Shown: piece by piece, positions 25,190 to 35,321 of the stretch
How the letters are laid out: the number at the start of each line of letters is the position of its first letter
How positions within the stretch are numbered: position 1 is the first letter of the stretch
From: Anaerolineales bacterium UBA2181
GTDB lineage: Bacteria > Chloroflexota > Anaerolineae > Promineifilales > UBA4811
NCBI GenBank assembly: GCA_002328075.1
Contig: DCVT01000044.1
Span: forward strand, 124,001-188,000
Reading direction: 5' to 3'
DNA: 64,000 nt
Notes under the pieces: model-generated
What the model was told of the DNA's origin: nothing
What the model saw: only the letters and a program-made list of their open reading frames with translations
Database searches by the model: none
Position numbers and translations under genes: made by a program

Positions 25190-27414
25190 TCGGACTGGGG
25201 AACCCCGGCCGAGTCCCATACAGGTAACCGCTGCCCGCTCTCCAACCCGTACAGTCCTATCGCCACTTGATATAGGCCGGGTTGGATACCGGGTGGAACC
25301 TCTACGCGGTGGAGGTCTACAATCGTTTCACCCGGTTCCCAGAAGGTGGTAGGATAATCGCCGTTGGCCGGCGGCCCATCTCCCTCGCCAATCGGTTTGC
25401 CGTCGCCGTCCAACAGGTGAACAAACACCATCAGGTCGTCTTTTGTCTCGGCGACGGGTTCCCAAAACAACGTCAGATCCAGATAGCTTCCCTGCCCGGC
25501 AACCGCATAACCCGCCAACCGGGCCAGGTCGCCCACTGAGAATTGGACCGGGTTGGGGATGGCGACCGAACGGCCGGGAAGTGCGGTTAGCTTGACCCGG
25601 CTGGCAATCAGCAGATCGACGGGGTTTCCCTCGGGCGAGATCGGAATCAACGACTGATCGGTCCCCGGGTCGAATACGCCCACCGCCACACGTCCAGCGA
25701 TGGGCGCGTAGGCGTCGCGGCTCACCCGAAGCCATTCCGACGCTGCCACTACTTGACCAACCGGCCACAGACTGGCCGGGAACGAGCCCGAACCCGGGTA
25801 ACCGGTTTCCTTGGCGACCGGTTCGTAACCGACCCCCAACAGGTGATGGAAAAAGAACCAGTCCCGTGGAAGCGGGGCCAATGCTTCCCAATAACACGTG
25901 ATCTGGAGGGTGTCACCGGGTCTTGACTGCTGTGGATCGGTCAGGCATCCGTATAGCACGAGACGATCGTCGTAGGTGACGTTGAGGCGGTTCAGGTCGA
26001 TCGGAATCGCATCCCGCTCCAAAAGCTCCGGCAGGGCATACGCTGGGGCTATGATCCAACCCGGGACTGCCGCCGAGAGCATCATCAACCCGCCGGCAAT
26101 CGCCAAGGGGACCAAGTCGCGGACCTGCGGCCATCGTTGCGGCGCAAGCTGGCTCCAACCCAGAGCCAACCCCAGGACGACCGCTGAAATCGCGGGAAAG
26201 AGCAACCTCCCCTGCGAGGAGGCGATAACCAGCGTCCATCGCGCCAAAAAGATGGCAATCATGCTCAGCCAAAGGACGGGCAACGCCGCCGCCGGCTGGA
26301 TTTTGGGCCGACAGAAGACGACCCGGGTTACGAGCCCGGCCAGCGCCAGTCCGGTCAACACGTCCAGAAGCGCATAGATCCACTGGGGCATCAGTATCCC
26401 GAACCAGCCAAACAGGCCCCAGAATGATGCCCGGAGGCCGACCAGTTCCCCAAGCACCGATGCCAGTGTGAAGGGAAACGAGGTACGCGGATTACCCAGG
26501 GCATCCAGCATTGGCTTTGTTGCCGTCCAGTCACCATACAGCGTCAGGTTGCGCCAATACCACCAGCCGGCGACGGCCCCTGCCACCACTACGGCAATAG
26601 CCAGTCCCGCCAGCGGACGTCTACTCCGTTGTTGCCAGCCTAGACGGGTCAGGGCCAGGACGGCTAGGCCCACCAAAGCCAGGCCACTATGTTTTGCCAG
26701 GCTGGCCAACCCCAGGGTAAGGCCAAGCCACAGATACGGCACCCAACCCGTGCTGTGAAACCGGCTATTTTCGGACTCGGGTCGCCCCGCGAGCAGGGTA
26801 ACCAACTGGAGCAACACACACGACGCCAGGAGGGTGATGAGGCTGTCGTTGCTGACGGAACTGCCGATAAAGAGATACTGGGGGATAAACGCCTGGACCG
26901 CTGCCGCCCCGGAGGCCAATAACGGACGTTCGGGAATGAGGATCCGCACCAGGCGAAACGTGACCCAGACCGCGCCGGCGCCGAATACCAGCGACAGGCA
27001 CCGAGCCACGTAGACTGCCAGCGCCGCGCCGTGAAACGGCCAGGACTCAAGATCGGTGTGCACCACCGCGTTCTTGTTACCGGGTTCGCCCGGATTTCCC
27101 AGGTTACGTTGCGGGTTTAGCCACAACAACTCACTCGCATTCGAGGTGTCGACCCACGAAACGGCTGCCGCCGCCAGCAAGTAGTAGAGCGGCGGTTGAC
27201 TGGCCTCCTGTTCCCAAAACGCATCATCGGCGCCGCCATGGATAGGCAAAGCGCGCTCATCCAGCACGTGCTGAATGAAATAGTAGTGCATGTATTCGTC
27301 GGGCTTTTCAAAGAGCGGCACCCTGACCGCATAAAGGACGCCCAGCACCAGAAAGGCCACCAGGGTCAGCGCCAGTATACGGTGGGCAGTGCGGGTCAAA
27401 GATGCCTCGATCAT
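25147..27414 (-). CDS. GT-C/DUF2142-like membrane glycosyltransferase, class A, copy 1
   Basis: 755 residues. After the first helix comes an acidic-His loop (FEKPDEYMHYYFIQHVLDE) and the signature WEQEASQPPLYYLLAAA; about ten more helices follow. The D-E-x3-H pattern is like the catalytic loop of GT-C enzymes and DUF2142 proteins. Two beta modules close the protein (LQITCYWEAL... and LDLTLFWEPV...MVFVHLLD...AIGLYGL). It would act on the outer face using a polyprenyl-phosphate sugar; donor unknown. ATG 27414 overlaps the upstream stop (ATGA), so it is translationally coupled. It is the last gene of the long run. Confidence 0.85.
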   Translation of the reverse strand: MIEASLTRTAHRILALTLVAFLVLGVLYAVRVPLFEKPDEYMHYYFIQHVLDERALPIHGGADDAFWEQEASQPPLYYLLAAAAVSWVDTSNASELLWLNPQRNLGNPGEPGNKNAVVHTDLESWPFHGAALAVYVARCLSLVFGAGAVWVTFRLVRILIPERPLLASGAAAVQAFIPQYLFIGSSVSNDSLITLLASCVLLQLVTLLAGRPESENSRFHSTGWVPYLWLGLTLGLASLAKHSGLALVGLAVLALTRLGWQQRSRRPLAGLAIAVVVAGAVAGWWYWRNLTLYGDWTATKPMLDALGNPRTSFPFTLASVLGELVGLRASFWGLFGWFGILMPQWIYALLDVLTGLALAGLVTRVVFCRPKIQPAAALPVLWLSMIAIFLARWTLVIASSQGRLLFPAISAVVLGLALGWSQLAPQRWPQVRDLVPLAIAGGLMMLSAAVPGWIIAPAYALPELLERDAIPIDLNRLNVTYDDRLVLYGCLTDPQQSRPGDTLQITCYWEALAPLPRDWFFFHHLLGVGYEPVAKETGYPGSGSFPASLWPVGQVVAASEWLRVSRDAYAPIAGRVAVGVFDPGTDQSLIPISPEGNPVDLLIASRVKLTALPGRSVAIPNPVQFSVGDLARLAGYAVAGQGSYLDLTLFWEPVAETKDDLMVFVHLLDGDGKPIGEGDGPPANGDYPTTFWEPGETIVDLHRVEVPPGIQPGLYQVAIGLYGLESGQRLPVWDSAGVPQSDHCILLPVTWPAVQ

Positions 27415-30143
27415 GGTTCCAGCCGTAGTACCCAAACCTGAATCTGGTCATCCGGTTGCCTGACACCCTCCTGAAAGGCGGGCAGCCGACCCTGGGCCGA
27501 ATATAGACCTGTCAACAGCCGGTACTCGCCCGGCGGCAAGTCAGCTGGGAGCGGGACGGTATGGGTGTCAATTATGATTTCGCCTGGTCGCCAGGTCGGC
27601 GTGGGGCGGTCACCTTTTGCTGGCGTGTCATCGCCCTGGCTCACGATCTGGCCTGCCTGGTCGGTAAGGTGGACCAGTACCCGGTAGTGGGTAGTGGTAG
27701 TACTCGATACCCGCCAATAAAGGATCAGCGACAGCTCTTGAGCCGACGCCACGAGATCGTAACCCTCAACCTCGGCCAGCGGTTGTTCGCCCAGCGTCGC
27801 ATGAAGCGGATGCTGCACTGGCGGCAACTGACTGAGGAAAGGCCATTCGGTCACTTTTATCTGGCCCAACGTCAATGACGTTCGCCCCCACGGCCAGTCT
27901 CCGAGCCGGATAGGCGTTTCGCGGCCGGTCTGTGGCTCAAGGAGCGCGATGCGGACGGTATACTGCCCGGCTGCCGTTTGGGCAGGAATCAGGACGCTGG
28001 TCTTGCCCAGCAAGACCTCCCCCGCGCGCCAGCTGCTGGAAGGATAATCGGCTCGGGTCGGCGACGAGATGCGCTCTGCGACCACCTGTCCTAGCGAGTC
28101 CATCAATTGCAGCTGCAGCCGGAGATCGGAAGTGGGACGTCGGTGCACCCGCCAGGTTGTCTCCAGCGGGAGCGGATGGCCGGGGCGGTACTCAGCTTGA
28201 GGCCACTGGTAGGTCAGGAGACCGACCGCACTGCCGAGCAGTGCGTCGCGTTTGGGCGTCACTCCCACACCGGACTGGATGTCAAGCTCAGGCAGAAGCA
28301 CAATGTAATCCTGGCCCTCGGCGGTGCGCAGTGGCTGTCGGTCCAAGGCGCGCAACAGCCGAAGCGAGACCTGGTATTGACCAGGTGGCAGACCTTCGGG
28401 CAGCATGACCTCCTGGTCGTGGCGCATCAACACGCCAGGAGCCCAACCCGACGGCGGGTACAGAGTCCAGAACGGTGGTTCGATCTCCATCCAGGGGTTG
28501 CCCTCAGAATCGGCCAGCCGCAGCGAGATGAGTAGCTCGCCAACGTCTGGTTGCAGACACGTCCAATACAGAACTAACCACCACGGTTCGCCCGGCCGGG
28601 CACTGGTCACAATGTCGTGCCCTTCCAAAAGCAAGTTACCCTCCCATTGGATTGATAGCGGAACAGCCCCCTCCGGTAAGGACTCGACCGCTGGCTGCGG
28701 CAGGAAGGCTTCCAGTCGGATATTGTGCCAGAGCCAGTCAAACTGCCGGATGTGGAGGCAGGGCCAATGCTCACGTGCCCATTCCACCAATAACTGGCGC
28801 GGAAAACCCGTGCGGGGTTCGGGCATCACCAAAAACCAGACCCGGCCCGTGATTTGGCGACCCAACTCATCCAACTGGTGTGTGGCAGCCTCAGGATCCG
28901 ATTCGCCATACTGGGGGATTGCGAGCCAGGGTGCGTCCCCGTTGTAGTAATGCTCAAACGCAAACCCAATCAGCGAGTCGTGCAGGACCACCACGTCCTC
29001 CGCCAGAGCCACCTGGTTCAGATAATGCGCCGCGCTCTTGATGTCATCTTTGATTAGATCCGTTGAATACGTCTGTACCGCCAGTCCGTGAACCTGGCTG
29101 AGCATCACGCTTGCCCAAAGGACGAGGGAGATCCACCGGAAACGTGCCGACGTCCATGCCGGGGCAGCGGAGATCAGAATCACGAAAGGAGGCAATCCCA
29201 TCAGGAGATGGCGCGGCCCGTTGTACAGCGGATTAAAGGCGGAAAGGACAATCAGCAGGCCAATTGGGATAGCTTGCCAGGACAGCAGGAGACCGGCGAC
29301 TGTCCGGTTCCTTCGCCATGCCAGAACCAGACCCGTCGCAGCCAGCACAAGCGCGGGCAGCACCCGCCACCAGGGCTGAATGACCAGGGGAACAAAGCCA
29401 GCGCTGTAGACACTGGCCGCGTGAGCCAGGACGTGATGCCAGGGTACCGGAACGTAATCTACCTGCCTTCCCGCTAAAAATCGGCCAGCCGCACTGAGAA
29501 GGATCGGCAATGCCGCCAGGGCAGATCCGATCAGTGCCCACCACAACCACCGACGCCGGCGGTAAAGCCAGATCAGGCAGACCGCGCCGAAGGCCAGCAC
29601 AAAAAAACCAAAATAGTGGGTGTATGCGCCCGCCACCCCGGCCGCTGCCCACAACACCAACCACCGCGCGCGATTCTTCTGCAGCACAAACCGAAATAGC
29701 CCATAGGCGGATAAAAGGTTGATCAAAAGGAGCAGGCTATAGTTTCGCATCTCCTGGCAGTGCCACACGTGGAGGGGTGAAACTGCGAGCACCACGGCTC
29801 CGGCCAGACCCGCCTTCCGTCCAAGACCAGTTGCACCCACTGCGAACAGCAGCGGCACCGAAAGCACACCGGCCATCACCCCCAATAAGCGCATCGCCCA
29901 AACTGAATCATCGACCAGGCTGCGCCAACCGTGAAGGAGCAGGAAATAGAGTGGGGGATTGGTGTCCCTCGTCACCACTCCGTCCACCACGATCGTGTTG
30001 CGCATGATCTCGATCGGGCCCTGAGCCGCGCGATACATCGTGAGACCTTCGTCGCTCCACAGCGATTGAACATCGAGCCGGTGTATACGGACAGCAAGAG
30101 CCAGAAAAACAAACAGCAACAGAACTGGCCGGTGCCGCTTCAC
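27411..30143 (-). CDS. GT39/ArnT-like membrane glycosyltransferase, class B, copy 1
   Basis: 910 residues. IHRLDVQSLWSDEGLTMYRA is the classic first loop of the PMT_2/ArnT group with the catalytic Asp-Glu; RDTNPPLYFLLLHGW is its second landmark. About 11 helices run to residue 350 or so. A soluble alpha/beta-looking part follows (EDVVVLHDSLIGFAFEHYY), and then about 400 residues with three or more beta modules, the last being LSLILYWRV...VLVHLTDQ...LTGLYSA. GTG 30143 overlaps the upstream stop (GTGA). It is paralogous to the gene at 32335. Confidence 0.86.
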   Translation of the reverse strand: MKRHRPVLLLFVFLALAVRIHRLDVQSLWSDEGLTMYRAAQGPIEIMRNTIVVDGVVTRDTNPPLYFLLLHGWRSLVDDSVWAMRLLGVMAGVLSVPLLFAVGATGLGRKAGLAGAVVLAVSPLHVWHCQEMRNYSLLLLINLLSAYGLFRFVLQKNRARWLVLWAAAGVAGAYTHYFGFFVLAFGAVCLIWLYRRRRWLWWALIGSALAALPILLSAAGRFLAGRQVDYVPVPWHHVLAHAASVYSAGFVPLVIQPWWRVLPALVLAATGLVLAWRRNRTVAGLLLSWQAIPIGLLIVLSAFNPLYNGPRHLLMGLPPFVILISAAPAWTSARFRWISLVLWASVMLSQVHGLAVQTYSTDLIKDDIKSAAHYLNQVALAEDVVVLHDSLIGFAFEHYYNGDAPWLAIPQYGESDPEAATHQLDELGRQITGRVWFLVMPEPRTGFPRQLLVEWAREHWPCLHIRQFDWLWHNIRLEAFLPQPAVESLPEGAVPLSIQWEGNLLLEGHDIVTSARPGEPWWLVLYWTCLQPDVGELLISLRLADSEGNPWMEIEPPFWTLYPPSGWAPGVLMRHDQEVMLPEGLPPGQYQVSLRLLRALDRQPLRTAEGQDYIVLLPELDIQSGVGVTPKRDALLGSAVGLLTYQWPQAEYRPGHPLPLETTWRVHRRPTSDLRLQLQLMDSLGQVVAERISSPTRADYPSSSWRAGEVLLGKTSVLIPAQTAAGQYTVRIALLEPQTGRETPIRLGDWPWGRTSLTLGQIKVTEWPFLSQLPPVQHPLHATLGEQPLAEVEGYDLVASAQELSLILYWRVSSTTTTHYRVLVHLTDQAGQIVSQGDDTPAKGDRPTPTWRPGEIIIDTHTVPLPADLPPGEYRLLTGLYSAQGRLPAFQEGVRQPDDQIQVWVLRLEP

Positions 30144-32335
30144 GGAGACACCTCCACCATGCCCAGGCCGTATTCGGGGCCCAGGAGCTCGCCAGTGGAG
30201 ACCAGGTACAGTCCCACAAACAGGGGGTAGGTTCCGTTCTCAATAGCGGCCGGAACCGGTACGGCGTGCACGTCGGTCACGGCCTCACCAGCCATCCACC
30301 ACGAAGTTGGGTACCAACCCCCGACCGGCGGTCCGTCACCCTGCGCCACCATCTCACCGGTCTCCGGATGACGCAGATGGACAAACACCGTATAGTCCTG
30401 TGCTACCGGCTCGGCCGACCACCAGACAAGCTGGATGGTCTCGGTTACACCCGCCTGCCATTGGACCGAAAACGAATAGTCGGCCAACCTAATCGGCGCA
30501 GTCCCGTCAGGAGCAGTCACGTTGGACGGATCATTTACGGACAGCCGAACTGCGCCTGCAAACGACGGGTTCACCAGTGCTCCACCTGCATCCTGAATTG
30601 GCAGCCGTTCTCGTGTCTGCCAGTCCATCATGCCAACTTCGATCCAATATCGCAGCGTTCGCGAAAGATCGGCCGGAATGTCCAACCTCACTCGATCACA
30701 GAAAGGCCGATCCGGATCCCAGACGCTGGTCGGATAACTGCCCAGACCCGGATAGCTGTATCGCCGGGCGACAATCGCATTTTCAGGTCCCACCAGGTGA
30801 ACAAGGAAGGAATAGTCCCGTTCCGCCAACCTCAATGGCCTCCAGCACAGGTCCACCTCCAGGACTCCTCCGGCCGCCACGGAGCGTGTGCGCGGTTCGA
30901 CGTGCGACAACTCTGCCACCTCGCCGATCCGCCAGCCCAGGCTGGGTTCCACAGAGGGCGGTGCGGTAGCGGGTTGTTCAAAAGCCGGACCGATCAACAA
31001 GGGAGGTGACAGGAGAGCCGTCGCCCCCAAATAGCCCACGCCCAACCAGGCCAGCCCGCGGTGAACGGTTTGCCAACCGGCAACTAATAGCACTGCAATT
31101 GCCGGGAGGCCAACAAAGAGCAGGCGCCCGTGCGGCGCCCTGACCTGGCCCATCCACATCTGCAGCGCCACGGTCAGGCCCAGCACGTTGAGCGCCAGAA
31201 GCCCAAGCACAACGCCAGCCCAACCTGGGCGTCGCCGCTGCTGCAGCCGGACAACCACCTTGAAAGCCAAACCGGCCAACGCTGCCAGCAAGAGGATTCC
31301 CAGCGGCACGTAGACTGCGCCCTGGAACTTGATGTTGCCCCAACCAAACGCAGCCCAGAATGAGGTAAAGACCTCACGCCACTCGGCCGCCAATCCGGCT
31401 CGCTCCACCCCACTAACTATTGACCACGGTGCCACATAGTGCGTGCTCAGCCCAAGCGGCGCGCCGTAGAGCACCCAATTGCGGAGATGCCACCAACCGG
31501 CCGTGCCAACAGCGCCCAACGCGACCCAAAGGGCGCTGGCCCCAGCCCAACGACAGCCTCGCCGGTGCCAGAGCCATCCCACGCCGCCCAGAACGGGGAG
31601 GACCAACACCAGGTTGCTGCTCTTGCACAACGTCGCCAGCCCGAACCACAAACCCAAAAACAGCGCGGCGCGCTGGGTTGGTTCTCGCTTTATCAATCGA
31701 GCCAACACCCACAGCGTGAGTCCGGCCATAGCGGCCGCAGGAACGTCGTTGGAGACAACGCCACTGGTAAAGATCACCTGAGGGTTTAGCGCCACCACAG
31801 CAGTGGCGGCTGCGGCAAATGTCCACCGACCCGGAGCAAGCTCGCTGGCCAAACCGTACACCGAGACCAACAACAGAAATCCGAACGCCAACGTCACCGC
31901 GCGCGCCAGGTACAGGGCCAGCCATCCGCCCACCAGAGGCCGGGTGTCGGCCGGGTAATGAATAGCGAAATTCTTGTTATCCGGGACATGGCCTGGTGCG
32001 TTCGATGGAAAATGAGGGTTGGGTCGGAACGATGCAGGGGCATCGTTCACTCCCACCATCCTGGCGGGGATGGAAGCCAGCCAATAGTAGAGTGGGGGTT
32101 GGCTCGCTTCTTGGCGCACTGACGTTTCCCACGCAGCCTCATCCTGGGGAGGCAAACCCTGACCACGTGCCAACCACTCGACATAAGCAGTGTGCTGCGG
32201 CTCGTCTGCTCCCTCAAAGGGGGGCGTGAGAGCGCTGTACCAGACCACCAACCCGGCATACAGACCCAGTGTCAGGGTCAATACCAAGGGGGGCCGTCTT
32301 CGTCGGTGTGTCATCCCCAACCCGGGACTGGTCAT
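30140..32335 (-). CDS. GT-C/DUF2142-like membrane glycosyltransferase, class A, copy 2
   Basis: 731 residues. It has the same layout as the class A genes at 25147 and 35318: the loop FEGADEPQHTAYVEWLARG, then RQEASQPPLYYWLAS, about ten helices, and two beta modules (the last: LVWWSAEP...YTVFVHLRH...FVGLYLV). GDP- or polyprenyl-linked sugar use is inferred from the fold only. The ATG at 32335 shares a base with the upstream stop (TGATG). A second possible ATG seven codons on cannot be excluded. Confidence 0.85.
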   Translation of the reverse strand: MTSPGLGMTHRRRRPPLVLTLTLGLYAGLVVWYSALTPPFEGADEPQHTAYVEWLARGQGLPPQDEAAWETSVRQEASQPPLYYWLASIPARMVGVNDAPASFRPNPHFPSNAPGHVPDNKNFAIHYPADTRPLVGGWLALYLARAVTLAFGFLLLVSVYGLASELAPGRWTFAAAATAVVALNPQVIFTSGVVSNDVPAAAMAGLTLWVLARLIKREPTQRAALFLGLWFGLATLCKSSNLVLVLPVLGGVGWLWHRRGCRWAGASALWVALGAVGTAGWWHLRNWVLYGAPLGLSTHYVAPWSIVSGVERAGLAAEWREVFTSFWAAFGWGNIKFQGAVYVPLGILLLAALAGLAFKVVVRLQQRRRPGWAGVVLGLLALNVLGLTVALQMWMGQVRAPHGRLLFVGLPAIAVLLVAGWQTVHRGLAWLGVGYLGATALLSPPLLIGPAFEQPATAPPSVEPSLGWRIGEVAELSHVEPRTRSVAAGGVLEVDLCWRPLRLAERDYSFLVHLVGPENAIVARRYSYPGLGSYPTSVWDPDRPFCDRVRLDIPADLSRTLRYWIEVGMMDWQTRERLPIQDAGGALVNPSFAGAVRLSVNDPSNVTAPDGTAPIRLADYSFSVQWQAGVTETIQLVWWSAEPVAQDYTVFVHLRHPETGEMVAQGDGPPVGGWYPTSWWMAGEAVTDVHAVPVPAAIENGTYPLFVGLYLVSTGELLGPEYGLGMVEVSP

Positions 32336-35103
32336 CAGTTTGCCAAAGGCTCTACTACCAGAATGTCAAGTAACGTACGATCAGACGGTTGCCCGGCGGG
32401 GGGCTGGTCGACGGGAAGACGACCGCTGCCATCCGGTGCGTAAAGGCCTACCCACACGTAGACCGGACCTTGTGGAGCATCGTCCGGAATGACCAGGGTA
32501 TGTTCATCAAGAATGTGCTCGCCCGGCCGCCAACTGGATGTGGGGCGAGTCCAGCTCGCTGGCATCCCATCGGATTGTGTCAGCAGCACGTCGTTTCCAT
32601 CCATGAGGTGAACAAAGACGTGGTAATCCTTGTCCAGCGCCATTTCGGATCGCCAGGACAGGCTAACCTTGAGCGATTCACCAGGAGCAGCGATTCCCTG
32701 GATGTCGGCCCCTGCCAACCGGACGGCATTGCCAAACAGCGTGTCCGGCCGGTGAGGCATAAGCGCCGGTGTGGCCACAAACAGCCAATCGTCCAGGCGC
32801 ATCGGCCCGGCCATAACCGCCTGCGCGACCTCTGATCTCCACATCTCAGTGGCGGGCACGGTAGCGCCGTTCGGTTGAAGCAGAGCCACCTCCAGCTTGT
32901 ACTCACCAGCCGGCATCTGACCCGGTAGCTGCAGGTAGGCGCGCCGCCACATCAGGTCGCCTCTGCGGCAGTCTGGCAGGCTGAGCGTGGCCAGGCCTAA
33001 CGAACCGACCGTTTCTGCCCACACTTTTCCATCCCGGCCCACCAGGCGGGTTCGCTGCTGCCAATCCTCGGTTGGCTGCACCAATACTTGCCAGTAAAAA
33101 TCAACAAACGCCGAATGCCCGGGTCGGGGATTGTCCAACGGTAGGTTGTAGCCCAATAACCGCAGCGTCTCACCAAAATCGGCATCCGTGCGGTGAGACA
33201 GCGACAGCGCAGTCGCTTTGATCGGAGCCGCCGGTCGCGAAACCTGTACCCGACCCAGTTCACGGGAAGTCTGATCGGCGTCATCCCTGAGGCGCTGTCC
33301 GGTGGCTTGGTCCTCCAACCCCAACGACACTATCATTTCGGTCGGCGGCAGAGCTGGGGAAAGAGCGATCTCGACGGTCTGCTGAAGGATCCGGTTGGTT
33401 GGCCAGCGGGTCACCGGGTAGAAGCGGAGCACAGACTCACTCCGCTCGACATACGGCGGAGAATCGTCCGGACCGATGGCCAGATAGACCTTGTACTTGG
33501 TGGCGGCTGGATCGCGCAGCATCCAGTAGAATGTGAGCTGAGCACTGTCTCCTGGAACTAGGTTGGAGGCTGACCATGCTTGCAGACACAACCCACCGGC
33601 CCAGCAGATATTGGTAGGGGTAGCCGCCGCCGGGACGGTCACGACGATCGGCGGTTCGGCTGTGTATCCTTCGACCTTGACCTTCAGCCAGGGTGACGTG
33701 AAATCCTTGGCTTCGAACTTGACCCAGCGTGACTCGGCATGATAGGGCAAGAGACCCGGATCGAAGGTGTTCGCGGGCGTCGGCTCGCTCACAAACCATA
33801 CCCGGCAATGACTATCGGCGACCGATTGAAAGCGCTCCAGAACTTGCCCGATTTCGCCACCTTCGGCCGGGGGGATGACCTCGACGGATGCTGAGCCATG
33901 ATAGTAGTAGCGCCAGACCGGCAACACCCGTGCGTTATGCAGCACGACGATATCTTGTTCCTGCACCCGGTCAGTCAGGTACCGGGCTGCTGCCCGTAGG
34001 TCGTCGCGAGCAAAGGACGGATGGTGAAACTGGTGCACAAGCCAACCGGCGTTCACCGCGGCCGCCCCCAACAGAATCATGACCGCCCCAACCCTCCAGT
34101 CACGCCATAGAGCCCCCCCACCGGCACCCGCCAGCAGTCCAGCCGGCACCAGGAGCAGCACCCAGTCCGGATCGTTGCCCGGCAGGTTGCGCGCCACCAT
34201 CGCCAAACACGGCACCAGCAGCAGGGAGAACACGAACACCCATTGACGTGCCCGTCGCGGGCGACTGGTGAGCCAGGCTAGCGATGAGACGCCCAGCGCC
34301 ACCAGCGGGGCCAAGCGCAAGGCCACCAGGATCGTGGAGGTTCCACCGGCAACCGAAGGACGGATCACCTCGCGGACCTGGGTCCAGGTTGGACGGAACA
34401 GGTCGTAGTTGGCGACAAGCACCCCACTGGCCACGGCGGTGAGTGCAATCACCGTGACAGCCAGGAGCATCCATGGCAGATAGGGGCGCCCGAGCTCCTT
34501 ACGGAGGGCCCACGTCGCCAGTGCCAACAATTCGACCAACAGCATCCAGAAAGCGGCCGGCGCGATGGCAACCACCAAGATGCAGGACGCTATCCAGATA
34601 GCAGCCCGGCCGGCGTTAGGCTGCCGGCCGCTTATCAGCCTGGCCAAGGCCCAGACCGATAGGACCGCGGCTGCCAGACCCCACGTGTGCGGGTTCGCGG
34701 CTTGCGCGTTCCACACCCAATACGGCGAGACTGTGGCCACCAGGGCAGAGCCCAAACCCGCGGCGCGACCAAAGAGGCGGCGATTGGAAACATACAACAA
34801 CGCCACGGTCATGGTGGACGCCCAGACCCCGACCAACCGGATAGCCAGGACCGAATCCCCGGCCGTCAGTCTGGTCACTGCAAGCCCGGAATAATAGAGC
34901 GATTGCTCCCCTGCCGAGAGACAGACCGAGGGGTTTTCCTGGTCATCGCCGCCGGGCAACTCGGAGCGGCACAAACTGACGCCCTCGTCGATCCAAAGAG
35001 GTTGGCTGTCAAGACGGTAGATCCTGAGAGCAAACGCCAACCAAACAAGCGCCAGCACCGTAATCCCGGCCACCCGTCTCTTATGAAAACGCCATGATCT
35101 CAC
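32335..35103 (-). CDS. GT39/ArnT-like membrane glycosyltransferase, class B, copy 2
   Basis: 922 residues. IYRLDSQPLWIDEGVSLCRSE matches the first loop of class B copy 1, but the second landmark is degenerate (GEQSLYYSGLAV in place of TNPPLYFLLLH), so substrate or activity may differ. About 11 helices, a soluble middle (QDIVVLHNARVLPVWRYYY), then three or more beta modules ending LKVSLSWRSE...HVFVHLMDG...WVGLYAPD. GTG 35103 overlaps the stop of the small frame upstream (GTGA). Confidence 0.85.
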   Translation of the reverse strand: MRSWRFHKRRVAGITVLALVWLAFALRIYRLDSQPLWIDEGVSLCRSELPGGDDQENPSVCLSAGEQSLYYSGLAVTRLTAGDSVLAIRLVGVWASTMTVALLYVSNRRLFGRAAGLGSALVATVSPYWVWNAQAANPHTWGLAAAVLSVWALARLISGRQPNAGRAAIWIASCILVVAIAPAAFWMLLVELLALATWALRKELGRPYLPWMLLAVTVIALTAVASGVLVANYDLFRPTWTQVREVIRPSVAGGTSTILVALRLAPLVALGVSSLAWLTSRPRRARQWVFVFSLLLVPCLAMVARNLPGNDPDWVLLLVPAGLLAGAGGGALWRDWRVGAVMILLGAAAVNAGWLVHQFHHPSFARDDLRAAARYLTDRVQEQDIVVLHNARVLPVWRYYYHGSASVEVIPPAEGGEIGQVLERFQSVADSHCRVWFVSEPTPANTFDPGLLPYHAESRWVKFEAKDFTSPWLKVKVEGYTAEPPIVVTVPAAATPTNICWAGGLCLQAWSASNLVPGDSAQLTFYWMLRDPAATKYKVYLAIGPDDSPPYVERSESVLRFYPVTRWPTNRILQQTVEIALSPALPPTEMIVSLGLEDQATGQRLRDDADQTSRELGRVQVSRPAAPIKATALSLSHRTDADFGETLRLLGYNLPLDNPRPGHSAFVDFYWQVLVQPTEDWQQRTRLVGRDGKVWAETVGSLGLATLSLPDCRRGDLMWRRAYLQLPGQMPAGEYKLEVALLQPNGATVPATEMWRSEVAQAVMAGPMRLDDWLFVATPALMPHRPDTLFGNAVRLAGADIQGIAAPGESLKVSLSWRSEMALDKDYHVFVHLMDGNDVLLTQSDGMPASWTRPTSSWRPGEHILDEHTLVIPDDAPQGPVYVWVGLYAPDGSGRLPVDQPPAGQPSDRTLLDILVVEPLAN

Positions 35104-35321
35104 GGTCCAAAGCGCCTTGGCGCCGTTGCACCGCTTGTCGCACGTCCGTCAGACGGGTCAGCGGTTGCCCCTGGGATAACCAGTGAGCCGTTCAACTCTC
35201 CCGACCGAGATCCGTTCGCCAGCCTCACCCGCGCCGTCCGCTCTTGGCCGTCGTCGAGAGACCCGGTTCCGGCAGACCGTGGCTTCGAACTGGGGTCGTT
35301 TGCCATTACGTTAGCTTTCAA
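35100..35321 (-). CDS. Doubtful small ORF bridging two glycosyltransferase genes
   Basis: 73 codons from a TTG, Ser/Arg/Gly/Ala-rich (SKPRSAGTGSLDDG), with no recognisable domain or membrane segment. It fills the only sizeable gap (214 nt) in the gene run and overlaps both neighbours by 4 nt (TTGA and GTGA), the same coupling seen elsewhere in the run. An internal ATG lies five codons in. The composition looks like unconstrained DNA and no ribosome binding site stands out, so it may only be a spacer that happens to stay open. Confidence 0.3.
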   Translation of the reverse strand: MKANVMANDPSSKPRSAGTGSLDDGQERTARVRLANGSRSGELNGSLVIPGATADPSDGRATSGATAPRRFGP

